A stretch of DNA of 45,567 nucleotides. Origin: DATLNF01 sp046590575 (lineage in GTDB: Bacteria > Actinomycetota > Actinomycetes > BP-191). The position numbers and the translations under genes were made by a program. The notes beneath the pieces are model-generated. The model saw nothing but the letters and a program-made list of their open reading frames with translations. It was not told the origin of the DNA and ran no database searches. Shown here one piece after another: positions 1 through 10,101 of this stretch. Position 1 is the stretch's first letter, and every line of letters begins with the position of its first letter. The stretch lies in contig JBKJUS010000180.1 of the NCBI GenBank assembly GCA_046590575.1, forward strand, positions 1 to 45,567. The letters run 5' to 3'.

Positions 1-1088
1 AGATGGCGGCGGCGTACGCGACCCTCGCGGCAGGGGGTGTGTACGCCAAGCCGTACGTCGTCGCCGACGTCACCGACGCGACCGGCAAGGTCGTGTTGAA
101 GAACACCCCACAGCGCAAACGGGTGATCGCAGCCGGTGTGAGTGCCGTGGTCAACGACATCCTGCAGGATGTCGTGAAGAAGGGCACCGGCACCAAGGCC
201 GCGCTCGCTCGCCCGGTAGCCGGCAAGACCGGTACGTCTTCGGCGTACCGGGACGCGTGGTTCGTGGGCTACACCCCCGACATCGCCGCCGCGGTGTGGG
301 TCGGCGTGCCGAGCAAGCAGGTCTCGATGACGCCGGAGAACGGGTTCCGGACCGTGGTCGCGGGCGGCACGTTCCCGGCCTTGATCTGGGGCCGCTTCGC
401 CGGCCAGGCACTCTCCGGAGTACGGGCGAAGAGCTTCGAAGATCTCGACGGCGCCAGCATCTCGGTCGAGATCGACATCGAGCGTGGCTGCCGGCCGAAC
501 ACCTTCACGCCCGCTTATCAGATCGAGAAGCGCGTCTTCCTCCGTGGCACCGAGCCCACCAAGGTCTGCACCGAGCCCACCAAGCCAGCCGCCAGCACCG
601 TCCCGTCACTGCTCGGTCTGCGCGCTGAGGAAGCCGCTTCGTTGCTCACCAACGTCAGCCTCGGGCTGGTGACCGAAACGGTGTACGACCCCAATTACCC
701 CCCGGGTGTCGTCGTCGGCCAGCAGCCTGCTTCCGGTACGCCGGTGGAGTCCGGTGCCACCGTGACCTTGCGGGTCTCCGGCGGCCGGTCTGTCGCGGTG
801 ACCGTGCCTTCCGTCCTCGGGCTCGACCTCGACGGCGCGCGGCGGCAGCTCGCCGTCACCGGACTCGCTGCGGAGATCCGCTACGCGCCGTCGTGCACCG
901 GCGGGGCGTCATGCGAGCAACGGTTGCAGCGAGAGGCCGGACGGGTGTGGCGCCAGGACGTCACGTCGGGATCAAAGGTGCCGGCGGGCACCGTCGTACC
1001 ACTCGTCGTCGGGCCGCGGTTCACCCCCGCACCGCCGCGAGCCAGCGCCTCCCCTGCGGCCTCGCCCTCGACCTCGCCCAGCCCGTAG
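1..1088 (+). CDS. ponA: Class A penicillin-binding protein (PBP1-type), C-terminal part with two PASTA domains; 5' end outside window
   Basis: The visible 361 residues are the end of a bifunctional peptidoglycan glycosyltransferase/transpeptidase that polymerises and cross-links cell-wall glycan outside the membrane. The KTGT box of the transpeptidase fold is at visible residues 75-78, followed by the WFVGYTP segment usual in class A PBPs. After the catalytic domain come two PASTA repeats (about residues 199-260 and 265-338), each opening with a VPS-L-G-L signature, and then a low-complexity Pro/Ala/Ser tail. The second repeat holds two cysteines that could form a disulfide. The ATG at position 3 is an internal Met of the MAxAYATLA motif, so the reading frame continues upstream of the window and the active-site serine is not visible. 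It is the only plus-strand gene and converges on mpg with 9 bp between stop codons. The family is secure; the exact paralogue is not. Confidence 0.93.
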   Translation, partial: MAAAYATLAAGGVYAKPYVVADVTDATGKVVLKNTPQRKRVIAAGVSAVVNDILQDVVKKGTGTKAALARPVAGKTGTSSAYRDAWFVGYTPDIAAAVWVGVPSKQVSMTPENGFRTVVAGGTFPALIWGRFAGQALSGVRAKSFEDLDGASISVEIDIERGCRPNTFTPAYQIEKRVFLRGTEPTKVCTEPTKPAASTVPSLLGLRAEEAASLLTNVSLGLVTETVYDPNYPPGVVVGQQPASGTPVESGATVTLRVSGGRSVAVTVPSVLGLDLDGARRQLAVTGLAAEIRYAPSCTGGASCEQRLQREAGRVWRQDVTSGSKVPAGTVVPLVVGPRFTPAPPRASASPAASPSTSPSP

Positions 1089-1097
1089 GCCCAGGAC

Positions 1098-1736
1098 TCA
1101 GGGCGCGGGTTCCGCATGAAGCCTGTGGACGTTGGGGCGGACGGTGCTCACGAACTGGTCGCCGGTGATCCAGAACCGCCATGGCAGGTCGACGGCCGCC
1201 CGGATGCCAACTCGCGGACCACGGGACACCGCAGCGTGGGCCGGCCGCGCGCCGGGATGCACGCGCACGATGCTCTGGTCAGTCGTCAGGTCCGCTCCGT
1301 TGAGCACGCCTGTGATGCCTAGCGCCTGCGCAAGGCGCGCCGGACCGCGCGCGAGATCGCGATCCTTCACCGGCGTACGGCGAGTCCGGACGAGGTCCAC
1401 ACCGTCGACAATCTCGCCGGCGCGAACGAGCACCGCCGCCGGCGTTCCGTCCGACTCGGCGACGACGTTGAGGCACCAGTGCATTCCATAGGTGAAGTAG
1501 ACGTAGGCGTGACCCGGCGGCCCGAACATCGCGGCGTTGCGCGTGGTCCGGCGGCGGTGCGCGTGCGACGCCGCATCGTCAGTGCCGGCATAGGCCTCGA
1601 CCTCGGTGATCCGCAGCACCACGCGACCGTCGCCTACGTCACTGACGAGAAGACACCCGAGCAGGTTGCGAGCGACTTCGAGCACCGGACGGGTAAACGC
1701 CGTGCGCCGCAGTGGCGCTCTGAGCTCAGCCGGCAT
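1098..1736 (-). CDS. mpg: 3-methyladenine DNA glycosylase (AAG/MPG family)
   Basis: This 212-residue protein matches the AAG/MPG family of base-excision repair glycosylases, which flip out and remove alkylated purines. Family landmarks are the early ARNLLGCLLV segment, the ITEVEAYAG motif containing the catalytic glutamate, the SHAHRRRTTRNAAMFG stretch, and the YVYFTYGMHWCLNVV core that forms the base-binding pocket. The length is normal for bacterial members (about 190-215 residues). The ATG start lies 13 bp after the argH stop, so it may be the last gene of the arginine transcript. It faces the plus-strand penicillin-binding protein gene tail to tail. Repair has no evident link to arginine; the position is probably incidental. 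Confidence 0.93.
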   Translation of the reverse strand: MPAELRAPLRRTAFTRPVLEVARNLLGCLLVSDVGDGRVVLRITEVEAYAGTDDAASHAHRRRTTRNAAMFGPPGHAYVYFTYGMHWCLNVVAESDGTPAAVLVRAGEIVDGVDLVRTRRTPVKDRDLARGPARLAQALGITGVLNGADLTTDQSIVRVHPGARPAHAAVSRGPRVGIRAAVDLPWRFWITGDQFVSTVRPNVHRLHAEPAP

Positions 1737-1749
1737 CCTCGGCGGGCCC

Positions 1750-3236
1750 TCAGCGGTCGGAGCCGTCGTCGGAGCCGTCGGTCCCGGCCCAACGCTGATG
1801 TTGGGAGATCTCGTGCCGTGCCGCCGTCAGCTGATCCGCGACCCGCTCCGGAGCGGTGCCCCCGTGCCCGTGTCGCGCAGCGATCGCGCCCTCGACCGAG
1901 AGCACATCCCGCACTTCCGCGGTCAGGTGCGGACTGATGGCTGCCAGGTCGGCGTCGCTGACCTCGCCGAAGTCGCAGCCATTGGCCAGGCACCACACGA
2001 CCAGGTGTCCGACCGCCTCGTGGGCGTCGCGGAATGCAACGCCCCGGCGTACCAACAACTCGGCGATGTCCGTGGCCAACGCGAAACCGACCGGAGCTTC
2101 GGCAGCGAGACGGTCGACGTTGACCCGCATCGTCTCGATCATCCCGGCCATCGCCGGCAGGACGAGCAGGAGGGTGTCGACGGCGTCGAAGACCGGTTCC
2201 TTGTCCTCTTGGAGATCGCGGTTGTAGGTGAGCGGCAGACCCTTCAGCGTCGCCAGGAAGCCGGCCAGGTGCCCGATGAGACGCCCGGACTTCCCGCGCG
2301 CCAGCTCGGCAACATCGGGGTTCTTCTTCTGGGGCATGATCGAGGAACCGGTGGTGAACGCGTCGTCGAGCTCAACCCAGTTGAACTCCCTCGTGCTCCA
2401 CAGGACAACCTCCTCGCCGAGCCTGGAAAGGTGCACGCCGACGAGCGCGGCGACGAAGAGGAACTCTGCGACGAAGTCACGGTCGCTGACAGCGTCCATG
2501 GAGTTGGCAGCGGCGGCCAAGAAGCCGAGCTCGACCGCCGTGCCGACTGGGTCGACCGGCAAGCTGGAGCCGGCCAGTGCTCCGGCACCGAGCGGCGACA
2601 CCGCTGCGCGCTGATCCCAGTCGCACAGGCGTGACACATCTCGGCTGAACATCTGGACATAGGCAAGCAGGTGATGCGCGAAGAGCACGGGCTGCGCGTG
2701 CTGCATGTGCGTGAAGCCGGGCGCCGGTACGTCGACATGAGCTTCGGCCTGCTCAACCAAGACGGACTCAAGATCGGCCAGGCGTGAGGCCACGAGCCGC
2801 GCGTGATCGCGGAGGTACAGCCGCAGGTCTGTGGCCACTTGGTCGTTGCGGCTGCGTCCCGCGCGCAGCTTGCCGCCGAGAGCACCGAGCCGCTCCAACA
2901 GTCCGCGTTCGAGCGCGGTGTGCACGTCCTCGTCCTCGGCGGTCGGCCGGAAGACGCCGGTCGCAGCGTCCCGGTCCAAGGAGTCGAGTGCATCCAGCAT
3001 GCGGGTGAGCTCACCGTCGTCGAGCAAGCCCGCCCGATGCAGCACCCGCGCGTGCGCCCGGGAGGCAAGCAGGTCGTACGGCGCCAGCCGCCAGTCAAAG
3101 TGCACACTGTGAGAAAGCCGACGAACCGCCTCTGCAGGACCTCCTTCGAAGCGCCCACCCCACAGTCGGGCCGCCGCTGCGGGACGCTGCAGGGTGGAAG
3201 CGCTGTCCTTCACAAAGCTGCCTTCGGTGTCTGGAC

Positions 3237-3240
<4 letters not shown>
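1750..3240 (-). CDS. argH: Argininosuccinate lyase
   Basis: ArgH cleaves argininosuccinate to arginine and fumarate, the last step of arginine synthesis in the cytoplasm. The fumarase/aspartase superfamily signature GSSIMPQKKNPD, carrying the catalytic serine loop, is intact. So are the RSRNDQVATDLRL segment and the LWGGRF start typical of ArgH. I place the start at the GTG at 3240 because it overlaps the argG TGA as GTGA, the junction used throughout this cluster. A longer reading from 3279 would run into argG. From 3240 the protein is 496 residues, with about 24 extra residues before the usual LWGGRF start. A second in-frame GTG-like choice a few codons later cannot be excluded. Confidence 0.95.
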
Positions 3241-4448
<1,208 letters not shown>

Positions 4449-4491
4449 GACGGTCTTCTTTCCTGGTTGTGTAGGTGTGGCGCTTCGCGGA

Positions 4492-4962
4492 TCAGCCGTC
4501 GGCGAGACGAACCAGCTGCCGGACGAGTGCTGTGCCGCCAGTTGGGCTGCGGGTGATGACAAGCACCGTGTCGTCGCCGGCGACGGTGCCCAGCACCTCG
4601 GGCAGACCGGCCCGGTCGAGGGCGGAAGCGACGAGGTGGGCTCCCCCCGGAGGGGTGCGCAGCACGGCAAGGTTGGCGGAGGAGTCGGCGGACACGAGCA
4701 GGTCACCGAGGACCCGACGCATCCGGTCCTCGCCGATTGGCGACGCCTCTGCGTCGACCGCGTAGACCAGGCTGCCGTCACGGTCGCGAACCTTCGCCGC
4801 GCCGATGTCTTCGAGATCGCGCGACAGTGTTGCCTGGGTCACTGCCACGCCCTGCTCGGCGAGCAGCTCGGCGAGCTCAGCCTGTGATCTCACGGCGGAA
4901 GTCGCGATCAAGGCAGAAATGCGCGCCTGTCGCGCGGTCCGGGTTGCTGGCGAGGTAGACAT
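4492..4962 (-). CDS. argR: Arginine repressor ArgR
   Basis: ArgR is the hexameric arginine-responsive repressor of the arg genes. From the ATG at 4962 the protein has 156 residues. The N-terminal half is the winged helix-turn-helix domain, with SQAELAELL followed by the recognition-helix region VTQATLSRDLEDIGAAKVR, the most conserved part of the family. The C-terminal half, with GTVAGDDTVLVITR, is the arginine-binding and oligomerisation domain. It sits between argF and argG, the arrangement known from mycobacteria. Its likely target is the ARG box just upstream of argC, so it should control its own operon. The longer frame up to 5436 is an overlap with argF and was not used. Confidence 0.94.
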   Translation of the reverse strand: MSTSPATRTARQARISALIATSAVRSQAELAELLAEQGVAVTQATLSRDLEDIGAAKVRDRDGSLVYAVDAEASPIGEDRMRRVLGDLLVSADSSANLAVLRTPPGGAHLVASALDRAGLPEVLGTVAGDDTVLVITRSPTGGTALVRQLVRLADG

Positions 4963-4975
4963 GGCAGCCGCCGCG

Positions 4976-5911
4976 TCAGCCGCTGCGCTCGAGGAGGAAG
5001 GCCAGGAGTGCCTTCTGCGCATGCAGCCGGTTCTCCGCCTGGTCCCACACCGCGCTGTGCGGTCCGTCGATGACTGACGCGGCGATCTCCTCGCCGCGGT
5101 GCGCCGGCAGGCAGTGCAGAACCACGACATCGTTGCGCGCGACCTCGACGGCGAGATCGCCGAGCTGGTAGCCCTGAAAGAGCGACTGTCGGCTGACCGC
5201 TTCTGACTCCTGCCCCATGGACGCCCACACGTCGGTGTAGAGAACATCAGCGCCGGTCGCCGCAGCCAGCGCATCGGACGTGACGACGATCGCCCCTCCG
5301 GTCTCTGTCGCGATCGCGCAGGCTCGCTTGACCACCTGTGGAAGGGGCTCGTAACCCGGGGGTGTTGCGACGCGCACCCGCATGCCGGCAGCGGCCCCCG
5401 CCAGCATGAGCGAGTGGGCGACGTTGTTGCCGTCACCGAGATACGTCATGGTCAGCCCGCTCAGGCTGCCGCGGTGCTCGCGGATCGTTTGGAGGTCGGC
5501 TAATGCCTGACATGGGTGCGCGTAGTCGGTAAGCGCGTTGACCAGCGGCACAGTGGACGCAGCTGCCAGTCGCTCGATGCGGTCCTGCCCGAACGTGCGG
5601 ATGACGATGGCTGCGCAGTAGCGAGACAGCACCCTCGCGGTGTCCTCAAGGGTCTCGCCGCGACCCAGCTGGGTGGTCGACGCGTCAATGACGACCGGGT
5701 GGCCACCGAGCTCGCTCACGCCGACCTCGAAAGAAACTCGGGTTCGGGTCGAGGGCTTCTCGAAGATCAGCGCCACCGCCCGACCTTCAAGGATCCGGTC
5801 GCTGCCGGTGCCATGCCGGTTGATCTTGCGCCGCGCAGCGTCGTCGAGCACCAGCTCGAGGTCAGCCGGGCTGAGATCGTCGTCTACCAGGAAGTGCCGA
5901 GGCGTGCCCAC
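4976..5911 (-). CDS. argF: Ornithine carbamoyltransferase
   Basis: ArgF makes citrulline from ornithine and carbamoyl phosphate. The carbamoyl-phosphate-binding STRTR motif lies near residue 55. HPCQALADL, also part of the substrate site, and HCLPAHRGEE, the ornithine-binding cysteine loop, are both present. At 311 residues the length is typical. The GTG start shares one base with the TAG stop of the upstream receiver-protein gene (TAGTG), and argR begins 13 bp after its stop. This places the unusual cytochrome and receiver genes in the same transcript. The carbamoyl phosphate it uses would come from the carA/carB enzyme encoded about 35 kb away in this window. Confidence 0.96.
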   Translation of the reverse strand: MGTPRHFLVDDDLSPADLELVLDDAARRKINRHGTGSDRILEGRAVALIFEKPSTRTRVSFEVGVSELGGHPVVIDASTTQLGRGETLEDTARVLSRYCAAIVIRTFGQDRIERLAAASTVPLVNALTDYAHPCQALADLQTIREHRGSLSGLTMTYLGDGNNVAHSLMLAGAAAGMRVRVATPPGYEPLPQVVKRACAIATETGGAIVVTSDALAAATGADVLYTDVWASMGQESEAVSRQSLFQGYQLGDLAVEVARNDVVVLHCLPAHRGEEIAASVIDGPHSAVWDQAENRLHAQKALLAFLLERSG

Positions 5912-6285
5912 TATTGACCCGATCCACCCGTGATGTGAGCGACCCGGTCGAGCAGCTCTGTGACACCGAACGGCTTGGCGAAGACGTTGTCGTGCCCCAG
6001 CGCCTCTCGAAGCGCCGGCACTGCCTCGAGCTTGCCGGTCACGACCACCACCGGGATGCCGGCCAGGTCAGGGTCGTTGGACAGCTCTTCGAGGACGCGG
6101 ACCCCACCGAGGTCCGGCATCATGAGGTCGAGCAACATGAGCGCCGGCGGGGAGCTGCTGGCCTTGACGAGGCCAGCGATGCCGTCGGACGCGACCTGAA
6201 CGTCGTAGCCCTCGCTGGCGAGCAGCGTCTGCAGCAGTCCGCGCACGCTCGGGTCGTCCTCGACGACAAGAACGGTGGGTGGCAT
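5911..6285 (-). CDS. Stand-alone response-regulator receiver protein inside the arginine operon
   Basis: The 124-residue protein is a single CheY-like receiver domain with no output domain. The acidic pair is at residues 10-11 (VVEDDPS), the phospho-acceptor aspartate at D53 (LLDLMMPDLGG), the switch threonine at T83 (VVVTGK) and the conserved lysine at K104 (FAKPFG), so it should be phosphorylatable. Single-domain receivers act by binding a partner or as relays in phosphotransfer chains. It overlaps the cytochrome gene upstream (TGATG) and argF downstream (TAGTG), so the three are probably translated together. No kinase is adjacent; the nearest is the soluble PAS kinase at 16.3-17.3 kb. The target is unknown. 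A link to arginine synthesis is suggested only by position. Confidence 0.9.
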   Translation of the reverse strand: MPPTVLVVEDDPSVRGLLQTLLASEGYDVQVASDGIAGLVKASSSPPALMLLDLMMPDLGGVRVLEELSNDPDLAGIPVVVVTGKLEAVPALREALGHDNVFAKPFGVTELLDRVAHITGGSGQ

Positions 6286-6827
6286 CAGCGCACTCCCTCA
6301 ACGCTCGGATCCGGGTCGATGCCGGACAGCACCTGGGTGTAGGCCGCGATCTTGCGGATCTCGGCCTCAGTCAGCTTGCCCTTCCACCGTGGCATCCCGC
6401 GAAGCGGTCGTCCGCGGAGGATCATCGCGACGCGCTCCTCGAACGTCAGCGCGCTCAACGCGCCTCCGGAGACGAATGCCGGCCCCCGGATCGAGAGCTG
6501 GCCACCCTCACCGGCGGGGCCGTGGCACAGGGCGCAGTTGGTCTCGTAGAGCTGACGACCGGAGAACTGCGCGCGTAGGCCGGCGGAGCCGTCGCGGTCT
6601 CGGCCGAACCAGCCGCCGACGACGTCGACCGGATTCGCATTGGCCCCGGCCTTGTACCCGACGTAGGACACGCCGCCGAGGGTGAGCAGAACACCGAGCA
6701 GCGCCGCCGCAACGATGCGGCTACGGCGGAATCGGCGGCGCACCGAGGCGGTTGTGGCCGAAGCGCCAAAGTCCGACCAGCGGTCGGCGGGTGTCGCGGC
6801 ATGCGCCGTACGGCGTCGTCGAGCCAT
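6285..6827 (-). CDS. Membrane-anchored mono-heme cytochrome c inside the arginine operon
   Basis: The 180-residue protein has a basic, disordered N-terminus of about 37 residues and one membrane segment (about 38-58, RIVAAALLGVLLTLGGVSYVG). A cytochrome c domain then lies outside the membrane. The heme-attachment motif CALCH is at residues 98-102, and the likely axial methionine is M145 in RGMPRWKGKL, with the usual C-terminal helix after it. This is an electron-transfer protein, yet no oxidase, reductase or cytochrome maturation gene is near. The start is 9 bp after the argD stop, and its TGA overlaps the ATG of the receiver gene. It therefore interrupts the argD-argF order seen in other actinobacteria. 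The heme domain is clear; its redox partner and the reason for its location are not. Confidence 0.93.
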   Translation of the reverse strand: MARRRRTAHAATPADRWSDFGASATTASVRRRFRRSRIVAAALLGVLLTLGGVSYVGYKAGANANPVDVVGGWFGRDRDGSAGLRAQFSGRQLYETNCALCHGPAGEGGQLSIRGPAFVSGGALSALTFEERVAMILRGRPLRGMPRWKGKLTEAEIRKIAAYTQVLSGIDPDPSVEGVR

Positions 6828-6836
6828 GCGGCGACC

Positions 6837-8048
6837 CTATCCGGCAGCCGCGGACGAACCCGCAGCTACTTCGTCCAGAGCCGCGGGCAGAACACCGAGG
6901 AAGCCGGCCAGATCTGCGGCCGTGACGACAAGGGGCGGGGCAAGCCGGATCGCGTCGGGCGCGACGACGTTGACGAGGTAGCCGGCGTCACGAAGACAAC
7001 CTTCGAGAGCCTTGGCGAGCGGCATCGTCAGAACGATCGCGCGGAGTAGACCCATCCCTCGTACATCCCGGACCAGCGGGTGCTCGAGGCGCCGCACTGC
7101 GGACTCCAGGTAGGTGCCGAGCACGGCTGCGCTCTCGACCAAGCGTTCCTCGGCGATCACGTCCAGCACGGCTAGCGCGGCGGCTGCGACCACCGGGTTG
7201 CCGCCGAACGTGCTGCCGTGATCACCAGGCTGCAGCACGTCTCCCGCAGGACCGACTCCGATGCACGCGCCGATCGGCAGGCCGCCGCCGAGCCCCTTCG
7301 CCATCGTCACGACGTCGGGGACGATCTCGCTGTGCTGGAAGGCGAACCACCGGCCGGTCCGTCCGACACCGGTCTGTACCTCGTCCAGGATGAGCAGCGC
7401 GTCATGTTCGGTGGCCACTGCCCGGGCTGCCTCCAGATAGCCGGCCGGCGGCGTCACTACCCCGCCCTCCCCCAGGATCGGCTCAAGGATGATCGCAGCT
7501 GTCGTGGGACCGACCGCTCCGGCGAGAGCGTCTGCATCGCCGTACGGCACGAAGGTCACCCCCGCAGGCAGTGGCTCAAATGGTGTCCGTTTGGTCGGTT
7601 GTCCGGTCACTGACAGCGCACCGAGCGTGCGCCCGTGGAACGAGCCCTCCGCGGCGACGAGGTCGGTCTTGGCTGGGTCGATTGCCCGGCCACGTCGCCG
7701 CGCCAGCTTGATCGCCGCCTCGTTTGCCTCAGCGCCGGAGTTGGCGAAGAAGACCCGGCCGGGGGATCCGACCAGTGTGACGAGGCGCTCTGCGAGCGAG
7801 ACCGCAGGCTCGGTGAGGAAGAGGTTGGACACGTGCCCCAGACGTCCGAGTTGCTGTGTCACCGCCGCCGCGATGCGGGGATGCGCGTGGCCGATCGCGC
7901 AGACGGCGATCCCTGCGATCAAGTCGGTGTACGCATGGTCGTCGTCGTCCCAGACCGTGCATCCCACTCCGCGGACCAGGGTGATGGGAGCCTCGCCGTA
8001 GTTGCCCATGAGTGCTGTTTGCGCTCGGGCGCGAAGGTCGGCGGTCAT
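6837..8048 (-). CDS. argD: Acetylornithine aminotransferase
   Basis: ArgD is the PLP enzyme that converts N-acetylglutamate semialdehyde to N-acetylornithine. Class III aminotransferase features are visible: NSGAEANEAAIKLAR, the cofactor phosphate and ring contacts; LLILDEVQTGVGRTG with the PLP-binding aspartate; and VTMAKGLGGGLPIGA, whose lysine should form the Schiff base. The ATG at 8048 starts MTADLRARAQTALMGNYG and overlaps the argB stop as ATGA, so I prefer it to a longer frame reaching 8165 within argB. The protein is 403 residues, normal for the family. The gene is followed closely by the cytochrome c gene. Confidence 0.95.
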   Translation of the reverse strand: MTADLRARAQTALMGNYGEAPITLVRGVGCTVWDDDDHAYTDLIAGIAVCAIGHAHPRIAAAVTQQLGRLGHVSNLFLTEPAVSLAERLVTLVGSPGRVFFANSGAEANEAAIKLARRRGRAIDPAKTDLVAAEGSFHGRTLGALSVTGQPTKRTPFEPLPAGVTFVPYGDADALAGAVGPTTAAIILEPILGEGGVVTPPAGYLEAARAVATEHDALLILDEVQTGVGRTGRWFAFQHSEIVPDVVTMAKGLGGGLPIGACIGVGPAGDVLQPGDHGSTFGGNPVVAAAALAVLDVIAEERLVESAAVLGTYLESAVRRLEHPLVRDVRGMGLLRAIVLTMPLAKALEGCLRDAGYLVNVVAPDAIRLAPPLVVTAADLAGFLGVLPAALDEVAAGSSAAAG

Positions 8049-8923
8049 GGCAGCACCATCGTGCCGACACCAGCGTCGGTGAAGACTTCGAGCAGCAGCG
8101 CGTGCGGCACTCGGCCGTCGAGGATGTGCGCTCGCCGCACCCCGCCCCGCACCGCTCGGGCGCAAGCCTCCATCTTCGGCGCCATACCGGCTGACAGACT
8201 GACCAGCAACTCCTCGACCTCCGCCGCGGTGATCTCGGAGATCAGCGTCGCGGGATCGTCCCGGTCGGCGTAGAGGCCTTCGACGTCGGTCAGCACCACG
8301 AGCTTCTCCGCATCGAGTGCGACCGCAAGTGCAGCCGCCGCCGTGTCAGCGTTGACGTTGAGAATCTCGCCGGCTGCACTGGGTGCGACGGTCGCGACGA
8401 CAGGGACCCGCCGATCATCGAGCAAGGTTCGCACCGCCGAGGGGTCGACCGAGACGATGTCGCCGACCAGCCCGACGTCGACCTCCGCTCCGTCGACCAA
8501 CGCCGTACGCCGGTGCGCGGTAAAGAGACCCGCATCCTCCCCGGACAGCCCGACAGCAAAGGGTCCGTGTGCGTTGATCGCGCGCACGACATCACCGTTG
8601 ACCTGGCCGACCAGCACCATCCGGACGACCTGCATCGTCTCCGGCGTCGTGACTCGGAGCCCACCGGCGAAGACCGACTCGACGCCGAGCCGAGCCAGAT
8701 GAGCGGTGATCTGCGGGCCGCCGCCATGCACGACGACTGGCCGCAATCCCACATAGCGAAGGAGTACGACGTCCTCGGCGAAAGCCTGCTGCAGCGCCGC
8801 GTCGGCCATCGCGTGACCGCCGAGCTTGATGACGACGACCTTGTCATGCAGCCGGGCCAGCCAGGGCAGCGCCTCGATCAGGATGTGCGCCTTGCTCAAC
8901 GCGTCGTCGACACGGCTGCTCAT
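8045..8923 (-). CDS. argB: Acetylglutamate kinase
   Basis: ArgB phosphorylates N-acetylglutamate, the second step of arginine synthesis and commonly the arginine-feedback point. The amino-acid-kinase motifs are VVIKLGGHAM near residue 30, which binds ATP phosphates; PVVVHGGGPQI, the substrate glycine loop; and LNVNADTAAAALA near the nucleotide site. The 292-residue length and the N-terminal helix before the kinase fold resemble the hexameric, arginine-sensitive form, but sensitivity cannot be proven from sequence alone. The gene is joined to argJ upstream and argD downstream by ATGA overlaps, so the block is translated as one unit. Confidence 0.95.
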   Translation of the reverse strand: MSSRVDDALSKAHILIEALPWLARLHDKVVVIKLGGHAMADAALQQAFAEDVVLLRYVGLRPVVVHGGGPQITAHLARLGVESVFAGGLRVTTPETMQVVRMVLVGQVNGDVVRAINAHGPFAVGLSGEDAGLFTAHRRTALVDGAEVDVGLVGDIVSVDPSAVRTLLDDRRVPVVATVAPSAAGEILNVNADTAAAALAVALDAEKLVVLTDVEGLYADRDDPATLISEITAAEVEELLVSLSAGMAPKMEACARAVRGGVRRAHILDGRVPHALLLEVFTDAGVGTMVLP

Positions 8924-10101
8924 GACGAGTACGCCGAGTTCTCGTGCACGTAAGCAGCAGTGAGGTCGGTGGTGAGCACGGTGGCGTACGCCGTACCGGC
9001 GTGCAGGTCAATCGTGATGGTGACCTCCCGGGACTCGAGCGCCTTGCGTGCCACAGCCGGGTCGCCGGCCGCAATGCCGGCCGCGCACACAGGTGCACCG
9101 TTGAAGGCGATGTCGACGACGGCAGGGTCGAAGTCCGTGGTGGTCGTGCCGAGCGCGGCTATGGCTCGTCCCCAATTGGGGTCCTCGCCGTGGATGGCGC
9201 ACTTGAGCAGCGCGTTTCGGGCAACTGCGCGGGCCGCGGCGACAGCCTGCTCCTCGTCCGCGGCGCCGACCACCTCGACGGCGAGACGCTTGCTGGCACC
9301 CTCGGCGTCGTCGACCAGCTGGTTGGCCAGGTCGGCGCAGACGGTGGTCAGGCCGTCGACAAAAGCCAACCAGCCAGGTGTGCCGGGGACCACCGCGACG
9401 CCGGACGCACCCGAGGCCATCAGCAGGACCGTGTCGTTGGTCGACATGCATCCGTCGACATCGACCCGGTCGAAGGTCCGCGAGGTGACCGAGCGAAGTG
9501 CCCGGTCGAGGTGCAACGCGGTGATGTCGGCGTCGGTCGTCACCACCACCAGCATCGTGGCGAGTGCCGGCGCAAGCATCCCCGCGCCCTTTGCCATGCC
9601 CCCCACCGTGACACCCGCTGCTGCGCCGCCGAGTCGTACGACCGACTCCTTACTGACGGTGTCGGTGGTCATGATCGCCGTCGCGGCGGCCGGGCCGCCG
9701 TCGGGAAGGAGCGCGCGAGCCGCCGCGTCGATTCCGGCTAGCACCTGCGGCATCGGTAGGCGCACGCCGATGAGGCCGGTCGAGGCGACGGCGACGTCAT
9801 GGGCCGCGCAGCCGAGGGACACAGCTACTGCGTTGGCCATCGCGGCCGCATCCGCCAGACCGGCCGCGCCGGTGCACGCATTGGCGCCGCCGGAGTTGAG
9901 CACGACGGCTCGGAGCTGTCCATCAGCCAGAGCTGCTCGACTGAGTTGGACTGGCGCTGCCTGCACGCGGTTGCGCGTGAAGACGCCGGCCGCTGCGGCC
10001 CGCGCATCAGCGACGACGAGCGCGAGGTCAGGGCGGCCGCTCGCTTTGAGGCCCGCGGTGACGCCCGCGGCCCTGAACCCGCGAGCTGCGGTCACGCTCA
10101 T
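8920..10101 (-). CDS. argJ: Bifunctional ornithine acetyltransferase / N-acetylglutamate synthase
   Basis: ArgJ moves the acetyl group from N-acetylornithine to glutamate and so recycles it; bifunctional forms also use acetyl-CoA. The proenzyme cuts itself before a threonine that then becomes the nucleophile. The corresponding site is visible in MAKGAGMLAPALATMLVVV (canonical ATML). The ATG at 10101 gives MSVTAARGFRAAGVTAGLK, the family-type start. It overlaps the argC stop as ATGA, so a longer frame up to 10164 within argC was rejected. The protein is 393 residues. No separate argA or argE is visible, consistent with the cyclic acetyl pathway. The end overlaps argB by four bases. Confidence 0.95.
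   Translation of the reverse strand: MSVTAARGFRAAGVTAGLKASGRPDLALVVADARAAAAGVFTRNRVQAAPVQLSRAALADGQLRAVVLNSGGANACTGAAGLADAAAMANAVAVSLGCAAHDVAVASTGLIGVRLPMPQVLAGIDAAARALLPDGGPAAATAIMTTDTVSKESVVRLGGAAAGVTVGGMAKGAGMLAPALATMLVVVTTDADITALHLDRALRSVTSRTFDRVDVDGCMSTNDTVLLMASGASGVAVVPGTPGWLAFVDGLTTVCADLANQLVDDAEGASKRLAVEVVGAADEEQAVAAARAVARNALLKCAIHGEDPNWGRAIAALGTTTTDFDPAVVDIAFNGAPVCAAGIAAGDPAVARKALESREVTITIDLHAGTAYATVLTTDLTAAYVHENSAYSS

Noticed and set aside
1089..1097. Bidirectional terminator between the penicillin-binding protein gene and mpg
   Set aside because: Only 9 bp separate the convergent stops, and no inverted repeat was seen there.
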